DNA of 64,000 nucleotides from CAYTLW01 sp964438735 (GTDB taxonomy: Bacteria > Myxococcota_A > UBA9042), in NCBI GenBank assembly GCA_964438735.1, contig CAYTLW010000006.1, positions 55,261 through 119,260 of the forward strand, written 5' to 3'. Below the pieces are notes generated by a model. That model saw only the letters and a list, made by a program, of their open reading frames with translations, made no database searches and was not told where the DNA came from. Made by a program: the position numbers and the translations under genes. Positions 25,310 through 34,416 of this stretch are shown one piece after another (positions within the stretch are counted from its first letter, which is position 1; every line of letters starts with the position of its first letter).

Positions 25310-27331
25310 ATGAATCGGAACCTGCTGACCCGAATCGTGTGGTCCCTTTGCTGCCTTCTGTTGGCCCTGGCCCCCGATGTCGCGAGCGCCGCCACGCCGG
25401 CTCAATTGGCGCTGACCGGCAGCCTGCACAGCGCCGGCGGCGCGCCGGTGGTCAGCGGCAAGTACGGCATGAAGATCAGCCTCTACCCGGACGCCAAATC
25501 CCCCGCCGTCTGGTCCGAGACCCTGCTCGGCGTGACCGTGAACGGCGGCGCATTCTCCGTGATTCTCGGCGCCACCAAGCCACTGGACGCCAGCCTGCTC
25601 GTCAAGGCGAGCGCCGCCCATGTGGGCGTGCAGGTCGACAACGAGCCGGAGCTGCCGCGCGTGCCCCTGCGTTCGGTGCCCTACGCCCTGCACGCGGCTG
25701 GCGCCGCGGGCTTGCAATGCAGCGGCTGCGTGTCTACGGCCCAGCTGGCCAAGGGCGCCGTCTCCGGCGATCGCATCGCCACCGGCACCGTCTCGGCGGC
25801 GCACATTGGCTTCACCTATGCGGGCGCCAAGACCAAGGGTGGACCCGCCTCCCTGGCCCTCGATCTGCAGTGCACCGGCTGTGTGGGCATGAGCGAGTTG
25901 AAGATCGACGGCGACCTGGATCTGGGCGGCAACGCGCTCAAAGCCAAGCAGGTCGTGGCCGGTCAGATCAGCGCCTCGGCGGTGGCCGCCAACAGCTTTG
26001 TCGGCGATGGCAGCAAGCTCACGGGCATCCAATCCATCAGCGGCAGCTGCGCCAAGAAGGGCCAGGTGGTCAAGGGCATCGCGGCTGACGGCAAGTTGAT
26101 CTGCGTGCCGTCCATGGACCCCTCAGGCCTGCCGCCCGATGGCCTGGACGAGATCAGCAACGGCCTGCTGACCAATCAGTTCATCAACAACTGGGCCAAC
26201 ACCACCAAGGTGAAGATCTCCGACAACAACCCCATCGGTGTCGTCTCCTCCATCGATGTGCCGGATGTCGGCACCGTGCAGTCGCTGCACGTGCAGGCCC
26301 ACGTCTCCACCTCGGACCTCAAGCAGCTGGAGGTGCAGGTCATCGATCCCAAGAAGGCCAAACACATCCTGCACCTGAAGTCGGGCAGCGGAAAAGTGCT
26401 CAAGGGCACCTGGCCGGCGCCCGACAAGGTGGTCAAGGGGGACCTCGGCGCCTGGGTCGGCGCCAACCCCAAGGGCAAGTGGCACCTCAAGGCCATCGAC
26501 AGCAAGTTCCTCAACAACACCTCCGACGGCCAGATCGAGAGCTGGAGCGTGCAGGTGGGCACCCTGTCGACCAAGAAGGTGGCGGCCAACGGGCTGTTTC
26601 ACGCCGCCGGCGGCTTCCAGTTCAAGATCGCCGACTCGCATCCGGTCACCTGCAGCGCGGCGATGTTCGGCTACACCTACGCCAGCCCGAAGGATCAGTC
26701 GCTCTATATCTGCAACGGCAAGGAGTTCTACCCGCTCTCCCTGAGCCCGGTCGGCACCACCGACAATCCCGGCAAGGGCTGCGCCGACATCCTCAAGAAG
26801 ATGCCGGCGGCCAAGAGCGGTCTGTACTGGGTGGCCACGACGGCTGGCTCGCAGCAGGTCTTCTGCAACATGGCCGACAACGACGGCGGCTGGACCCTGG
26901 TGGCGCGCATGGTCGGCAAGTCCCACTGCCACATCAACGCCAACAAGGTCGGCACGCTCACCTCAACGGGCCAGTCGGGGTGCGCCAAGCTCTCCGACGC
27001 CACCATCCGATCCCTGTACACCGATCAGTTCTGGCTCTCCTGCGGCAGCAAGGATCCCCATCGCTTCGGCAAGATCAACGACATCAAGAACTTCAACACG
27101 ACCGCCAAGACCGGCGACAAGAAGATGACCTGGTCCATGACCTACAAGGGCAAGACCTACAGCGGAACCGACCACACATGCTGCAATTTCGGCGACCACA
27201 ACTACCACAACCCGCACATCATCTATTCGATCGCCACGGGCTACGGCGGCGGCAACTACACCAAGGATTGGAGCGGCTGCTACAACAACCAGCACGGCTG
27301 GCATCAGAGCGGTTATCTCTACGTCCGCTGA
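25310..27331 (+). CDS. Secreted P-domain/fibrinogen-like modular protein 1
   Basis: A 673-residue exported protein. Signal peptide (about 1-27, ending DVASAA), an N-terminal beta-domain ending PRVPLRSVPYALHA, paired CxxC segments (LQCSGCV, LQCTGCVG) around FTYAGAKTKGGP, the tail-fibre-like DLDLGGNALKAK and GDGSKLTGI, a proprotein-convertase P-like jelly roll (about 303-430, from SDNNPIGVVSSIDVPD), then a fibrinogen-C-like module (about 490-673, with FCNMADNDGGWTLVAR and Cys-rich loops near the end). ATG 25310 was chosen because GAGGAG sits 6 bases upstream; in-frame ATGs at 25292 and 25304 are alternatives. Likely a cell-surface or extracellular adhesin or lectin. It is paralogous to the genes at 27385 and 53106. 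Confidence 0.85.
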   Translation: MNRNLLTRIVWSLCCLLLALAPDVASAATPAQLALTGSLHSAGGAPVVSGKYGMKISLYPDAKSPAVWSETLLGVTVNGGAFSVILGATKPLDASLLVKASAAHVGVQVDNEPELPRVPLRSVPYALHAAGAAGLQCSGCVSTAQLAKGAVSGDRIATGTVSAAHIGFTYAGAKTKGGPASLALDLQCTGCVGMSELKIDGDLDLGGNALKAKQVVAGQISASAVAANSFVGDGSKLTGIQSISGSCAKKGQVVKGIAADGKLICVPSMDPSGLPPDGLDEISNGLLTNQFINNWANTTKVKISDNNPIGVVSSIDVPDVGTVQSLHVQAHVSTSDLKQLEVQVIDPKKAKHILHLKSGSGKVLKGTWPAPDKVVKGDLGAWVGANPKGKWHLKAIDSKFLNNTSDGQIESWSVQVGTLSTKKVAANGLFHAAGGFQFKIADSHPVTCSAAMFGYTYASPKDQSLYICNGKEFYPLSLSPVGTTDNPGKGCADILKKMPAAKSGLYWVATTAGSQQVFCNMADNDGGWTLVARMVGKSHCHINANKVGTLTSTGQSGCAKLSDATIRSLYTDQFWLSCGSKDPHRFGKINDIKNFNTTAKTGDKKMTWSMTYKGKTYSGTDHTCCNFGDHNYHNPHIIYSIATGYGGGNYTKDWSGCYNNQHGWHQSGYLYVR

Positions 27332-27384
27332 CCGCCGGCGCAAGCGCCGACGCCCGCTCCCGCTCCCCCTCCCGCTCCCGCGGT
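27332..27384. repeat. Hairpin and CCCGCT hexamer array between convergent genes
   Basis: A 6-bp stem with a 2-base loop (27336-27349) is followed by about five CCCGCT-like hexamers (27353-27382). The stem may end transcription from either side, but no T-tract is present. Confidence 0.4.
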
Positions 27385-29439
27385 CTACTTCACCCACACC
27401 CCAACGTGGCTGAAGCCAAACGACTCGTCGCTGGCCGCCTGATCTAGACCCGTAGCAAACTTCAGCAGCACCTTGCCCGCCGTGTGGGGCGTCGACGGCT
27501 TGGCGGTCTCCAGCTTCCAGTAGCCATTGGGCCCACCGTTGTTGCCCCAGGGCGCCGGGGTGAACTTGGCGGTGACCCAGCCGGCACCCTGGCCAGGCTG
27601 GCTGTAGCTCTTCTTGGCGCCCCAGACCATCTTGCCGTCGAGGTGCATCTGGGCGCCGTTGCCCTCGTTATCCCAGGAGTCCACCGCGTAGTAGCGGCCG
27701 CTGATGCGGACGGCCGTATGGGGCACGCCCTTGAGGTCGAAGCTCTTCTGGGCGCCGCCGCCCTTGCCCCACATGCCGTGCACCTTGGTCGCCTTGCCGG
27801 CCACGTTGGCGTTGGTCAGGCTGCCGCTGGACCAGCCCTTGGCGTCGGCGATGGCCTCGTAGGCCAGGCGCGTCCAGCCGCCGCCCTTCATGTCGCAAAA
27901 GGCCGTGAAGGCGTTCGATGAGTTGCCGCCGTCGGGGTCGAGCCAGTAGGTGCCATCCTTGCTCTGGCCCTTGTCCAGCAGGGCCTTGCAGGACTTGCCG
28001 GCGCTGCCCTGACTGGTGCCGGGCGAGATCTGGGCGATGGCCTGGAAGGCCTTGCCGTCGCAGATCACCAGGGATGCGCTGCTGGTGTTGAAGTAGGTGT
28101 AGCCGATCTGCTTGGCGTCGCAGACCACGGGCGTCTTCGCGGCGACCTCGAAGCGGAAGCCCTTGGTGCCGCTGCTGGCGAAGTCGACGCCGCCGAGCAT
28201 CCAGGCCAGGCCATTTGTCGCGACCTTCTTGTCCGACAGGGTGTGCACCTCGATCGACCAGCTGTTCACCTGGCCGTCATTGCCGTTGTTGGTGAAGCCC
28301 GTGTCCACAACCTTGAGCTGCCAGGTGCCCTTGGGGTTGGCGCCGACCCAGGTGCCGAGATCGCCCTTGATGGGCTTGTTCGGCACCGGCCAGCTGGTCT
28401 TGATGCTCTTGCCCTTGCCGCCGCCGTCGTAGAGGACATAGCTGCCGCCCTTGGGATCGAAGAGCTGCAGCTTCACCTTGCTGATGTCCGAGTTGGCCAG
28501 GTCGGCCGAGATGGAGACCTTCTCGGCCACGCCCCAGTCGGGCACGACGATCTTCGACGTGGCGCCGATGGGGTTGTTGTCCGGGATGGGCAGCTTGGCG
28601 GCGCTCTTCGCCGTATCGACGAACTGGTTGTTGAGCAGGCCGTTGCTGATCTCGTTCAGTCCGCCGGGGGGCAAGGCCTTGGGGTCCAGCGCCGGCACGC
28701 AGATCAGCTTGCCGTCGGCGGCGATGCCCTTGACCACCTCGCCGGCGTTCTTGCAGCTGCCGCTGACCGACTGGATGCCGGTGAGCTTGCTGCCGTCACC
28801 GATGAAGGTGTTGGCCGCCACGGTGGTGGCCGCGATGTCCACGGCCGCGAGCTTCTTGGCTTTGAGCGCCTGGCCGCCCAGGTCCACGTCCTTGTCGAAC
28901 TTGAGCGCATCCACCGTCACGCAGCCGGTGCACAGCAGGTCCAGGGCCTTCTCTGCCGGACCGCCCTTGGTCTTGGCGCCCGCATAGGTGAAGCCCACCT
29001 TGTCGGCCGAGACGGCGCCCGCCGCGATATGCCCGGCGCCGACGCAGCCAGTGCACGCCACCTGCTGGGCCACCATGGACCAGAGCACGTTGTGCAGGGG
29101 CTGGCGCGGCAGCTCCGGGTCCAGGCCGATGCGCACGCTGAAGTGGGGCGTCTTCAGCCCGGCCAGCGTCTTGCTGTCGAGCGGTTTGGCGACGCCCAGC
29201 ACATGCACGAAGCGGCCATTCTTCACTTGCACCTTGGCCATGGCGTCGGACCACGCGGCGTCCTTGGCCTTGGTGTCGGGGTAGATGGCGAAGGTCAGCA
29301 GGTATTCGCCATCGGCTGCAGGGCCACCAGCGGCGCTGCTGAGCACGCCCTGGACCACCAGGGTCTGCGGAGCGGCCAGCAGAGACGTGGCCAGCAGGCA
29401 GAGGGCGGCCAGGGTGGTGATGAAGACTGAGCGCTGCAT
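27385..29439 (-). CDS. Secreted P-domain/fibrinogen-like modular protein 2
   Basis: A 684-residue exported protein with the module order of its convergent neighbour: signal peptide (to about 22), beta-domain (TFAIYPDTKAKDAAWSDAM), CTGCV repeats around FTYAGAKTKGGP, DVDLGGQALKAK, GDGSKLTGIQSVSGSC, a P-like domain (PDNNPIGATSKIVVPDWG onward) and a C-terminal fibrinogen-type start (KSCKALLDKG, FCDMKGGGWTRL). Beyond that the last ~140 residues differ from paralog 1 (SFDLKGVPHTAVRISGRYYA), which points to exchange of the terminal recognition module. The ATG has GGAGG upstream. The gene is divergent from the Ser/Thr kinase gene, so their promoters share 29440-29593. Confidence 0.85.
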   Translation of the reverse strand: MQRSVFITTLAALCLLATSLLAAPQTLVVQGVLSSAAGGPAADGEYLLTFAIYPDTKAKDAAWSDAMAKVQVKNGRFVHVLGVAKPLDSKTLAGLKTPHFSVRIGLDPELPRQPLHNVLWSMVAQQVACTGCVGAGHIAAGAVSADKVGFTYAGAKTKGGPAEKALDLLCTGCVTVDALKFDKDVDLGGQALKAKKLAAVDIAATTVAANTFIGDGSKLTGIQSVSGSCKNAGEVVKGIAADGKLICVPALDPKALPPGGLNEISNGLLNNQFVDTAKSAAKLPIPDNNPIGATSKIVVPDWGVAEKVSISADLANSDISKVKLQLFDPKGGSYVLYDGGGKGKSIKTSWPVPNKPIKGDLGTWVGANPKGTWQLKVVDTGFTNNGNDGQVNSWSIEVHTLSDKKVATNGLAWMLGGVDFASSGTKGFRFEVAAKTPVVCDAKQIGYTYFNTSSASLVICDGKAFQAIAQISPGTSQGSAGKSCKALLDKGQSKDGTYWLDPDGGNSSNAFTAFCDMKGGGWTRLAYEAIADAKGWSSGSLTNANVAGKATKVHGMWGKGGGAQKSFDLKGVPHTAVRISGRYYAVDSWDNEGNGAQMHLDGKMVWGAKKSYSQPGQGAGWVTAKFTPAPWGNNGGPNGYWKLETAKPSTPHTAGKVLLKFATGLDQAASDESFGFSHVGVWVK

Positions 29440-29593
29440 GATTCCTCCAAGCACGTCGGACAACGGAAGTCGGGACGGGGCGATGGCAAGATGCCAGCGA
29501 CGGCTGTGTGACCGCAAGGCGCCAGTCCGAAGCCGGTTGCATTGACCGGCGTTGCCGGCAACGATGGGGCCGCGATCGACGACCGACAGTCCC

Positions 29594-31549
29594 ATGATTG
29601 AGACCGAAGAACTCCCAACGCTGCAGCTGCGTACCATGTTGGCGACCCTGGGGGTCGACACCGAGACCCTCGGTCTGTCGCCCAGTGGCACCATCAAGCC
29701 GCCACGCTCCAAGCCGCGTTCCCACGATGAGCGCTTGATCGACGGCTTGCCCACGTTCGAGTTGACCGAAGCGGGCAGTGATCAGGGCGACCTGCAGCTG
29801 GGCGATGTCATCGGCCAGGGCGGCATGGGGGTCATCCTGCGCGCTCGCCAGGTGCCCCTGGTGCGCGACGTGGCGGTCAAGCGGCCGCGCGCAAAGGCGC
29901 CGGACGCCAAGACCACGCTGGCCTTGCTGCGCGAGGCGTGGATCACCGGCGGGCTCGAGCACCCCAACATCGTGCCCGTGCACAGCCTGGGGCGGGACGA
30001 CCAGGGCGCGCCCATGTTCGTCATGAAGCGCATCGACGGCATCGCCTGGAGCGAGCTGATCCGCGACCCGTCCCGTCATCCGGGGCTTGGCGCGCAGCAA
30101 GACGCTCTGGGGATGCACCTGGACATCCTGATCCAGGTCTGCAATGCGGTCGCTTTTGCCCACAGCCGGGGCATCCTGCACCGCGATCTCAAGCCGGATA
30201 ACGTCATGGTGGGCGCGTTCGGTGAGGTCTACGTGCTCGACTGGGGCCTGGCCTTGAGCCTGGAGGAGCGCGAGGGCGTGCGCCTGCCGCTGGCGACAGA
30301 CTTCCATGGCATCGCCGGCACGCCCCACTACATGGCGCCCGAGATGGTCGAGGGCAAAGGTTCGCGCCTGGATGAGCGCACCGATGTCTTCCTGTTGGGC
30401 GCGCTGCTGCACGAGATCCTCATCGGTCGGCCACGCCACGGCGGACGCACAGCCATGGAGGTGCTGGCCTGTGCCTGGCGGGCGGCGCCGGTGACCTTCC
30501 CCGACAGCGTGCCCGCCGAGCTGGCGGCCATCTGCAACCGCGCCTGCGAGGGTCGACCGGAGCTGCGCTACCCGAGCGCTGAGGCCTTTCGGGCGGCCAT
30601 CGAGGACTTCGTTCACCGCCGCCACGCCCTGTCGCTTATCGACGTCGCTTCGGCCCGCCTCGACGACCTCAAGGAGAGCGTCGCCGCGTTTCAAGAGGGC
30701 GATGATGAGGAGCCTTTGTCGGCCCGCTTCGCCGAGTGCCGCTTCGGCTTCCAGCTGGCCCTGCAGCAATGGCCCGAGAGCGAGGCGGCGGCCCAGGGCC
30801 AACGCGACGCGCTGCTCACCATGGCCGATTTCGAGATCGAGCACGGTCATGCCCACGCGGCGGCGACCCTGCTGGCCGAACTGGATCCGCCCGATCCCGC
30901 CGCCAACCGTCGCCTCGAAGAGCTGCGCGAACGCCTCGCCGCCGAACAGGCAGAGCTGGACAAGCTGCTGGCCCTGGATCGTGAACTGGACATGCGCATC
31001 GGCGCCCGAACGCGCGCCTTCATCGCCCTGGTCATGGGCGTGCTCTACGCCATCATCCCGCTGACCACCAGCTACTGCATCCGCCAGGGCTGGTTCGAGA
31101 TGAACAGCTGGACGCCCTTGTGGATGGCCACCGACTTTGCCGTCTTGTTGGGGTTGGGCTGCATCTGGGCGCGGGAGAGCCTGTTCAAGAACGAGGCCAA
31201 CCGGCGCATCGTACGAGCGCTGTGGTCCCTGGCGGGCGCGCTCTTCATGCTCGCCGCTGGCGCCATGGCCCTGAAACAACCGCCGACCGCGGTCATGACC
31301 TGGGAGCTGGTGCTCTTCTTCCTGTTCACGGCCATGCTGGCGGCGATCATCGATCGGCGACTGTTCGCGTCGGCGTTTTTCTACCTGCTGGCGTTCTGCA
31401 CCGCGGTGGTCTGGCCGGAGTGGATCTTCGAGGCGGTGGCTTTCGGCAACCTCTTCGGCTGCCTGGCCATCGCCCACTATTGGAAGCCCTCCGCAGCGCC
31501 CGAACGGGCCGGGCCGAAGCCGCCGGAACGTCGACTGAAGGGCGCCTGA
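29594..31549 (+). CDS. Membrane-anchored eukaryote-like Ser/Thr protein kinase
   Basis: A 651-residue kinase. P-loop GQGGMGVI (about 74), catalytic Lys in VAVKRPR (about 94), HRDLKPDNVM (about 196), metal motif DWG instead of DFG (about 215) and activation-segment end GTPHYMAPEM (about 242), so it should be active. Residues ~340-470 form a charged, helical, partly coiled region, followed by about six membrane helices (about 474-630). Unlike PknB, the membrane part is multi-pass and C-terminal. The start at 29594 is uncertain; in-frame ATGs lie at 29552 and 29564. It may sense membrane state; its targets are unknown. Confidence 0.9.
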   Translation: MIETEELPTLQLRTMLATLGVDTETLGLSPSGTIKPPRSKPRSHDERLIDGLPTFELTEAGSDQGDLQLGDVIGQGGMGVILRARQVPLVRDVAVKRPRAKAPDAKTTLALLREAWITGGLEHPNIVPVHSLGRDDQGAPMFVMKRIDGIAWSELIRDPSRHPGLGAQQDALGMHLDILIQVCNAVAFAHSRGILHRDLKPDNVMVGAFGEVYVLDWGLALSLEEREGVRLPLATDFHGIAGTPHYMAPEMVEGKGSRLDERTDVFLLGALLHEILIGRPRHGGRTAMEVLACAWRAAPVTFPDSVPAELAAICNRACEGRPELRYPSAEAFRAAIEDFVHRRHALSLIDVASARLDDLKESVAAFQEGDDEEPLSARFAECRFGFQLALQQWPESEAAAQGQRDALLTMADFEIEHGHAHAAATLLAELDPPDPAANRRLEELRERLAAEQAELDKLLALDRELDMRIGARTRAFIALVMGVLYAIIPLTTSYCIRQGWFEMNSWTPLWMATDFAVLLGLGCIWARESLFKNEANRRIVRALWSLAGALFMLAAGAMALKQPPTAVMTWELVLFFLFTAMLAAIIDRRLFASAFFYLLAFCTAVVWPEWIFEAVAFGNLFGCLAIAHYWKPSAAPERAGPKPPERRLKGA

Positions 31550-31566
31550 CACGCCTCGTCCGACCG

Positions 31567-34140
31567 TCAGTTCTTGAGGATCGCCGCCTGTACGACCAGG
31601 TCGTCGACGAACCAGCCACGGCCGCTGTTGAGTTTGTTGTCGATGCTGTCGAAGGCGAAGCGGACCTGGATCGTCTTGCCGGCGAGCGCTGGCAGGTTGA
31701 TCTCCTGCTGGACCCACTTGCCCGCGTCGTCGCCATTGGGCAGCACCTTGCCCAGGATGATCGACTTGAAGCCGTCCGAGGAGACCAGCACCGAGCGCTT
31801 GTCGTGGTTGTCGTCGGGCTGGGTCTCGTGCCACGACCAGAAGCGGATCACGGGCACGCCGCCAGCGGGCAGCGAGATGGTCAACGAGGTGGCGCTGCCC
31901 GAGACGTTCTTCTCGTTGTCGAAGTCCTTGCCGTCGTTGAAGTTGAGCGAACAGCCTGCGGACTTCGGCGCCGGATCGGCGGGCGTGGCGTCCACCGCCC
32001 AGGCGGGACCGCCATCCACCTGGCCGCCGAAGGTCCACGAATTGCCGCCACCGCAGTCGAAGTTATCGGTCATCAGGGTGACCGTCTGGGAGCACTTGTT
32101 GGTGCCCCCGCACTTGCCCGCGGTGCAGGTGCTGGTCGGTGTGCAGGCATCGCCGTCGTCGCAGGAGTCGCCATCATTGAGCGCCACGTGGGTGCATTCC
32201 GCCGCCAGCGTGGTGGCGCCGAGGCAGGCGTCGAAGGTGCAGGGATCCAGATCGTCACAGCCGAGCACGCCGCTCTCGCAGGTGCCGTTCACGCAGACAT
32301 CGTTGTTGGTGCACTTGTCGTTGTCATCGCAGGTCTTGCCGTCCAGCTCCGTGTCGATCTTGCCTTCGCATTTCCCGCCGATGCAGGTCGAGATGTAGCA
32401 GGGTTTGCCGTTGTCGCAGGCGCCGCCTTCTTCGATGGTCTGACCGACGCAGAGGTTGGCGCTGTTGCACGTATCGTTGGCCGTGCAGGCGATGGCGTCA
32501 TCGCAGGACCCGCCGGGATTGCCGACATGTTTGCAATTGCCGGTCTTGGGGTCGCAGCTGTCGGTGGTGCAGACCTTGCTGTCATCGCAATCGATGGCCT
32601 GGGCGACGCAGGCGCCGGCTTTGCTGCAGGTGCCGACTTCGGTGCACTTGTTGCCGTCGTCACATAGCTTGTCGATCTTGTCGGGATCCGGCGTGCCTTC
32701 GCAGACCCCGTCGACGCACTGGCTGCTGTTGGTGCAGGTCTCGTCGTCATCGCAGTCGGTGCCGTTGGGCATCATCTGGGCGACACACTTGGCGCTCACA
32801 CAGAGGCCCACGTGGCAGGGTTTGCCGGGGGCGCAGTCGGTGCCGTTGTCGGCGTCCTTGCTGGTGCACTTGCCGTCGACGCAGACGTCGATGGTGCAGA
32901 CCTGGCCGTCATCGCAGCCGGTACCGTTGGCCACCGGTTGGCTGACGCAGACGCCCTTGGCGCAGACATCGGGCCCGGTGCAGCCGTTGAGATCGTCGCA
33001 GCCCACGCCGTCGCCAGCCAGCACGTGGGTGCAGCCGGTGCCGGCGATGCAGGTGTCGATGGAGCAGGAGTTGTCGTCGGTGCAGGGGTCGATGGCGCCC
33101 GGCTTGCATTGGCCGTTGGCGCAGGTGTCGTTGATGGTGCAGACCTTGCCGTCATCGCAATCCTTGCCGTCGGTGCTGACGGTGTCCGATCCCGACGGAT
33201 CGGAGCCGGTCAGGGTTCCGGCGTGGGTGCACAGGCCGTTCGTCGCGTCGCAGGCGTCGTAGGTGCAGTCGTTGCCATCGTCGCAGTCGGGCGCCTCCAC
33301 GCAGCTGCCCGCGCGCACCACGAGATCGTCGATGAAGGGCCCGGTACCGCTCTTCTCTTTGCAGTCGGTGGCGTAGAAGCGGAAACGCAGGCGCAGCTTG
33401 GCGCCGGAGTAGGCGGTCAGATCGGCCTGGGCGTCGGTCCAGTTCAGGCCGGGGGAGGGCCAGACCGCCACGTTGGTCCAGGTCTTATCGTCGGCGCTGG
33501 CCTGGACCTGCAGCCCGTCCAGCGTGTTGTTGCCTGTGTCTGCGACGTTGGACCAGGTGCCGGCGAGCTTGAAGGTGGCCAACAGGGTCTGCCCCTTGGT
33601 CACAGCTGACGCGTCGATGGACGGACTGGTGGCCGTGCCCTCCAACTTGACCGCGTTGGGACAAACGAAGCCCGTGCCTTCATTGAAGTTGAGCGAGCAG
33701 CCCTCCGCAGCGCCGGGTTTGGCCGGCGTGGCGTCCACGGCCCAGCCCGGATCGCCCGCCTTGTGGCCGGAGAAGGCCCAGCCATCGGGTGGCGATGTGT
33801 CGCAGTCGAAGGACATGGTGTAGATGGGTGTCAGATCGGGCCCGGTGCTGCCGGCGTCGCCATCAGCTGTTGCCGCGTCCGGCAATTCGGCGTCAGAGCC
33901 TGCGTCCGCGCTGCCATCTACGCTGGCATCCCCGCTGGCGTCGGAGGCGCAGCTGCCGACGCACTTCTCACACAGCTTGGTGTCGGTATTGCAGCGCCAG
34001 AAGCCGTTGGCGGGGCATTGTTCGTCGGAAACGCAGGACAGGACCGGCTGCTCGCGCACGCTGTCGCAGGCGATGGCGAACAACGCCGGCGCCAGCAGCG
34101 TGGCCATGGCAGCGGTCTTGATGGAGACGGGCACGGGCAT
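31567..34140 (-). CDS. Lipoprotein: 14-unit cysteine array between two jelly-roll domains
   Basis: An 857-residue lipoprotein (lipobox ...APALFAIAC, Cys 25), then a short Cys knot (CVSDEQCPANGFWRC) and an Asp/Ala-rich linker. Two related ~170-residue domains, each with WAVDATPA, CSLNFN and a final (I/V)DDLVV, resemble choice-of-anchor-J/cleaved-adhesin or MAM-type jelly rolls. Between them lie about 14 CDDGxxCTxxxxCxxGxC units, from CDDGNDCTYDAC to CDDGDACTPTSTC. The array probably forms a disulfide-stiffened stalk holding the two binding domains apart. ATG 34140 has GAGGA 7 bases upstream; ATG 34152 is an alternative. It converges with the kinase gene (17-base gap). Ligand unknown. Confidence 0.85.
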   Translation of the reverse strand: MPVPVSIKTAAMATLLAPALFAIACDSVREQPVLSCVSDEQCPANGFWRCNTDTKLCEKCVGSCASDASGDASVDGSADAGSDAELPDAATADGDAGSTGPDLTPIYTMSFDCDTSPPDGWAFSGHKAGDPGWAVDATPAKPGAAEGCSLNFNEGTGFVCPNAVKLEGTATSPSIDASAVTKGQTLLATFKLAGTWSNVADTGNNTLDGLQVQASADDKTWTNVAVWPSPGLNWTDAQADLTAYSGAKLRLRFRFYATDCKEKSGTGPFIDDLVVRAGSCVEAPDCDDGNDCTYDACDATNGLCTHAGTLTGSDPSGSDTVSTDGKDCDDGKVCTINDTCANGQCKPGAIDPCTDDNSCSIDTCIAGTGCTHVLAGDGVGCDDLNGCTGPDVCAKGVCVSQPVANGTGCDDGQVCTIDVCVDGKCTSKDADNGTDCAPGKPCHVGLCVSAKCVAQMMPNGTDCDDDETCTNSSQCVDGVCEGTPDPDKIDKLCDDGNKCTEVGTCSKAGACVAQAIDCDDSKVCTTDSCDPKTGNCKHVGNPGGSCDDAIACTANDTCNSANLCVGQTIEEGGACDNGKPCYISTCIGGKCEGKIDTELDGKTCDDNDKCTNNDVCVNGTCESGVLGCDDLDPCTFDACLGATTLAAECTHVALNDGDSCDDGDACTPTSTCTAGKCGGTNKCSQTVTLMTDNFDCGGGNSWTFGGQVDGGPAWAVDATPADPAPKSAGCSLNFNDGKDFDNEKNVSGSATSLTISLPAGGVPVIRFWSWHETQPDDNHDKRSVLVSSDGFKSIILGKVLPNGDDAGKWVQQEINLPALAGKTIQVRFAFDSIDNKLNSGRGWFVDDLVVQAAILKN

Positions 34141-34416
34141 CTGGGTCCTCATCTCGGCGGTATAGGAGCGAGTTGGAGGCGGCCGCTCCGACCAGACAGG
34201 GTGCGACACCCCATCACACCTTGACGGCGGCAGTCTAGCACCCCCTGGCAAGGCGTGAAGTCGCCGCGAAATTCCCGCTTGTCTGCCGCGACGCCCGCGA
34301 TCGGGGGGAACCGACCTCATTCGGCGCTGGCCGTGTCGCGCGTCGTTGGTGTAGCTTGAACCCGGCCGTGAACCCGGCATTCGTGGCCGCCGGGTTGGGG
34401 AGCGACCGTCCTGTCG

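Noticed and set aside
28796..32038. 1080-residue minus-strand frame spanning three genes
   Set aside because: Overlaps the P-domain protein 2, kinase and cysteine-array genes in non-coding frames; no domain.
31120..32667. 515-residue plus-strand frame overlapping the kinase 3' end and the cysteine-array gene
   Set aside because: Only part is open by chance opposite CDDG repeats; no start signal or family.
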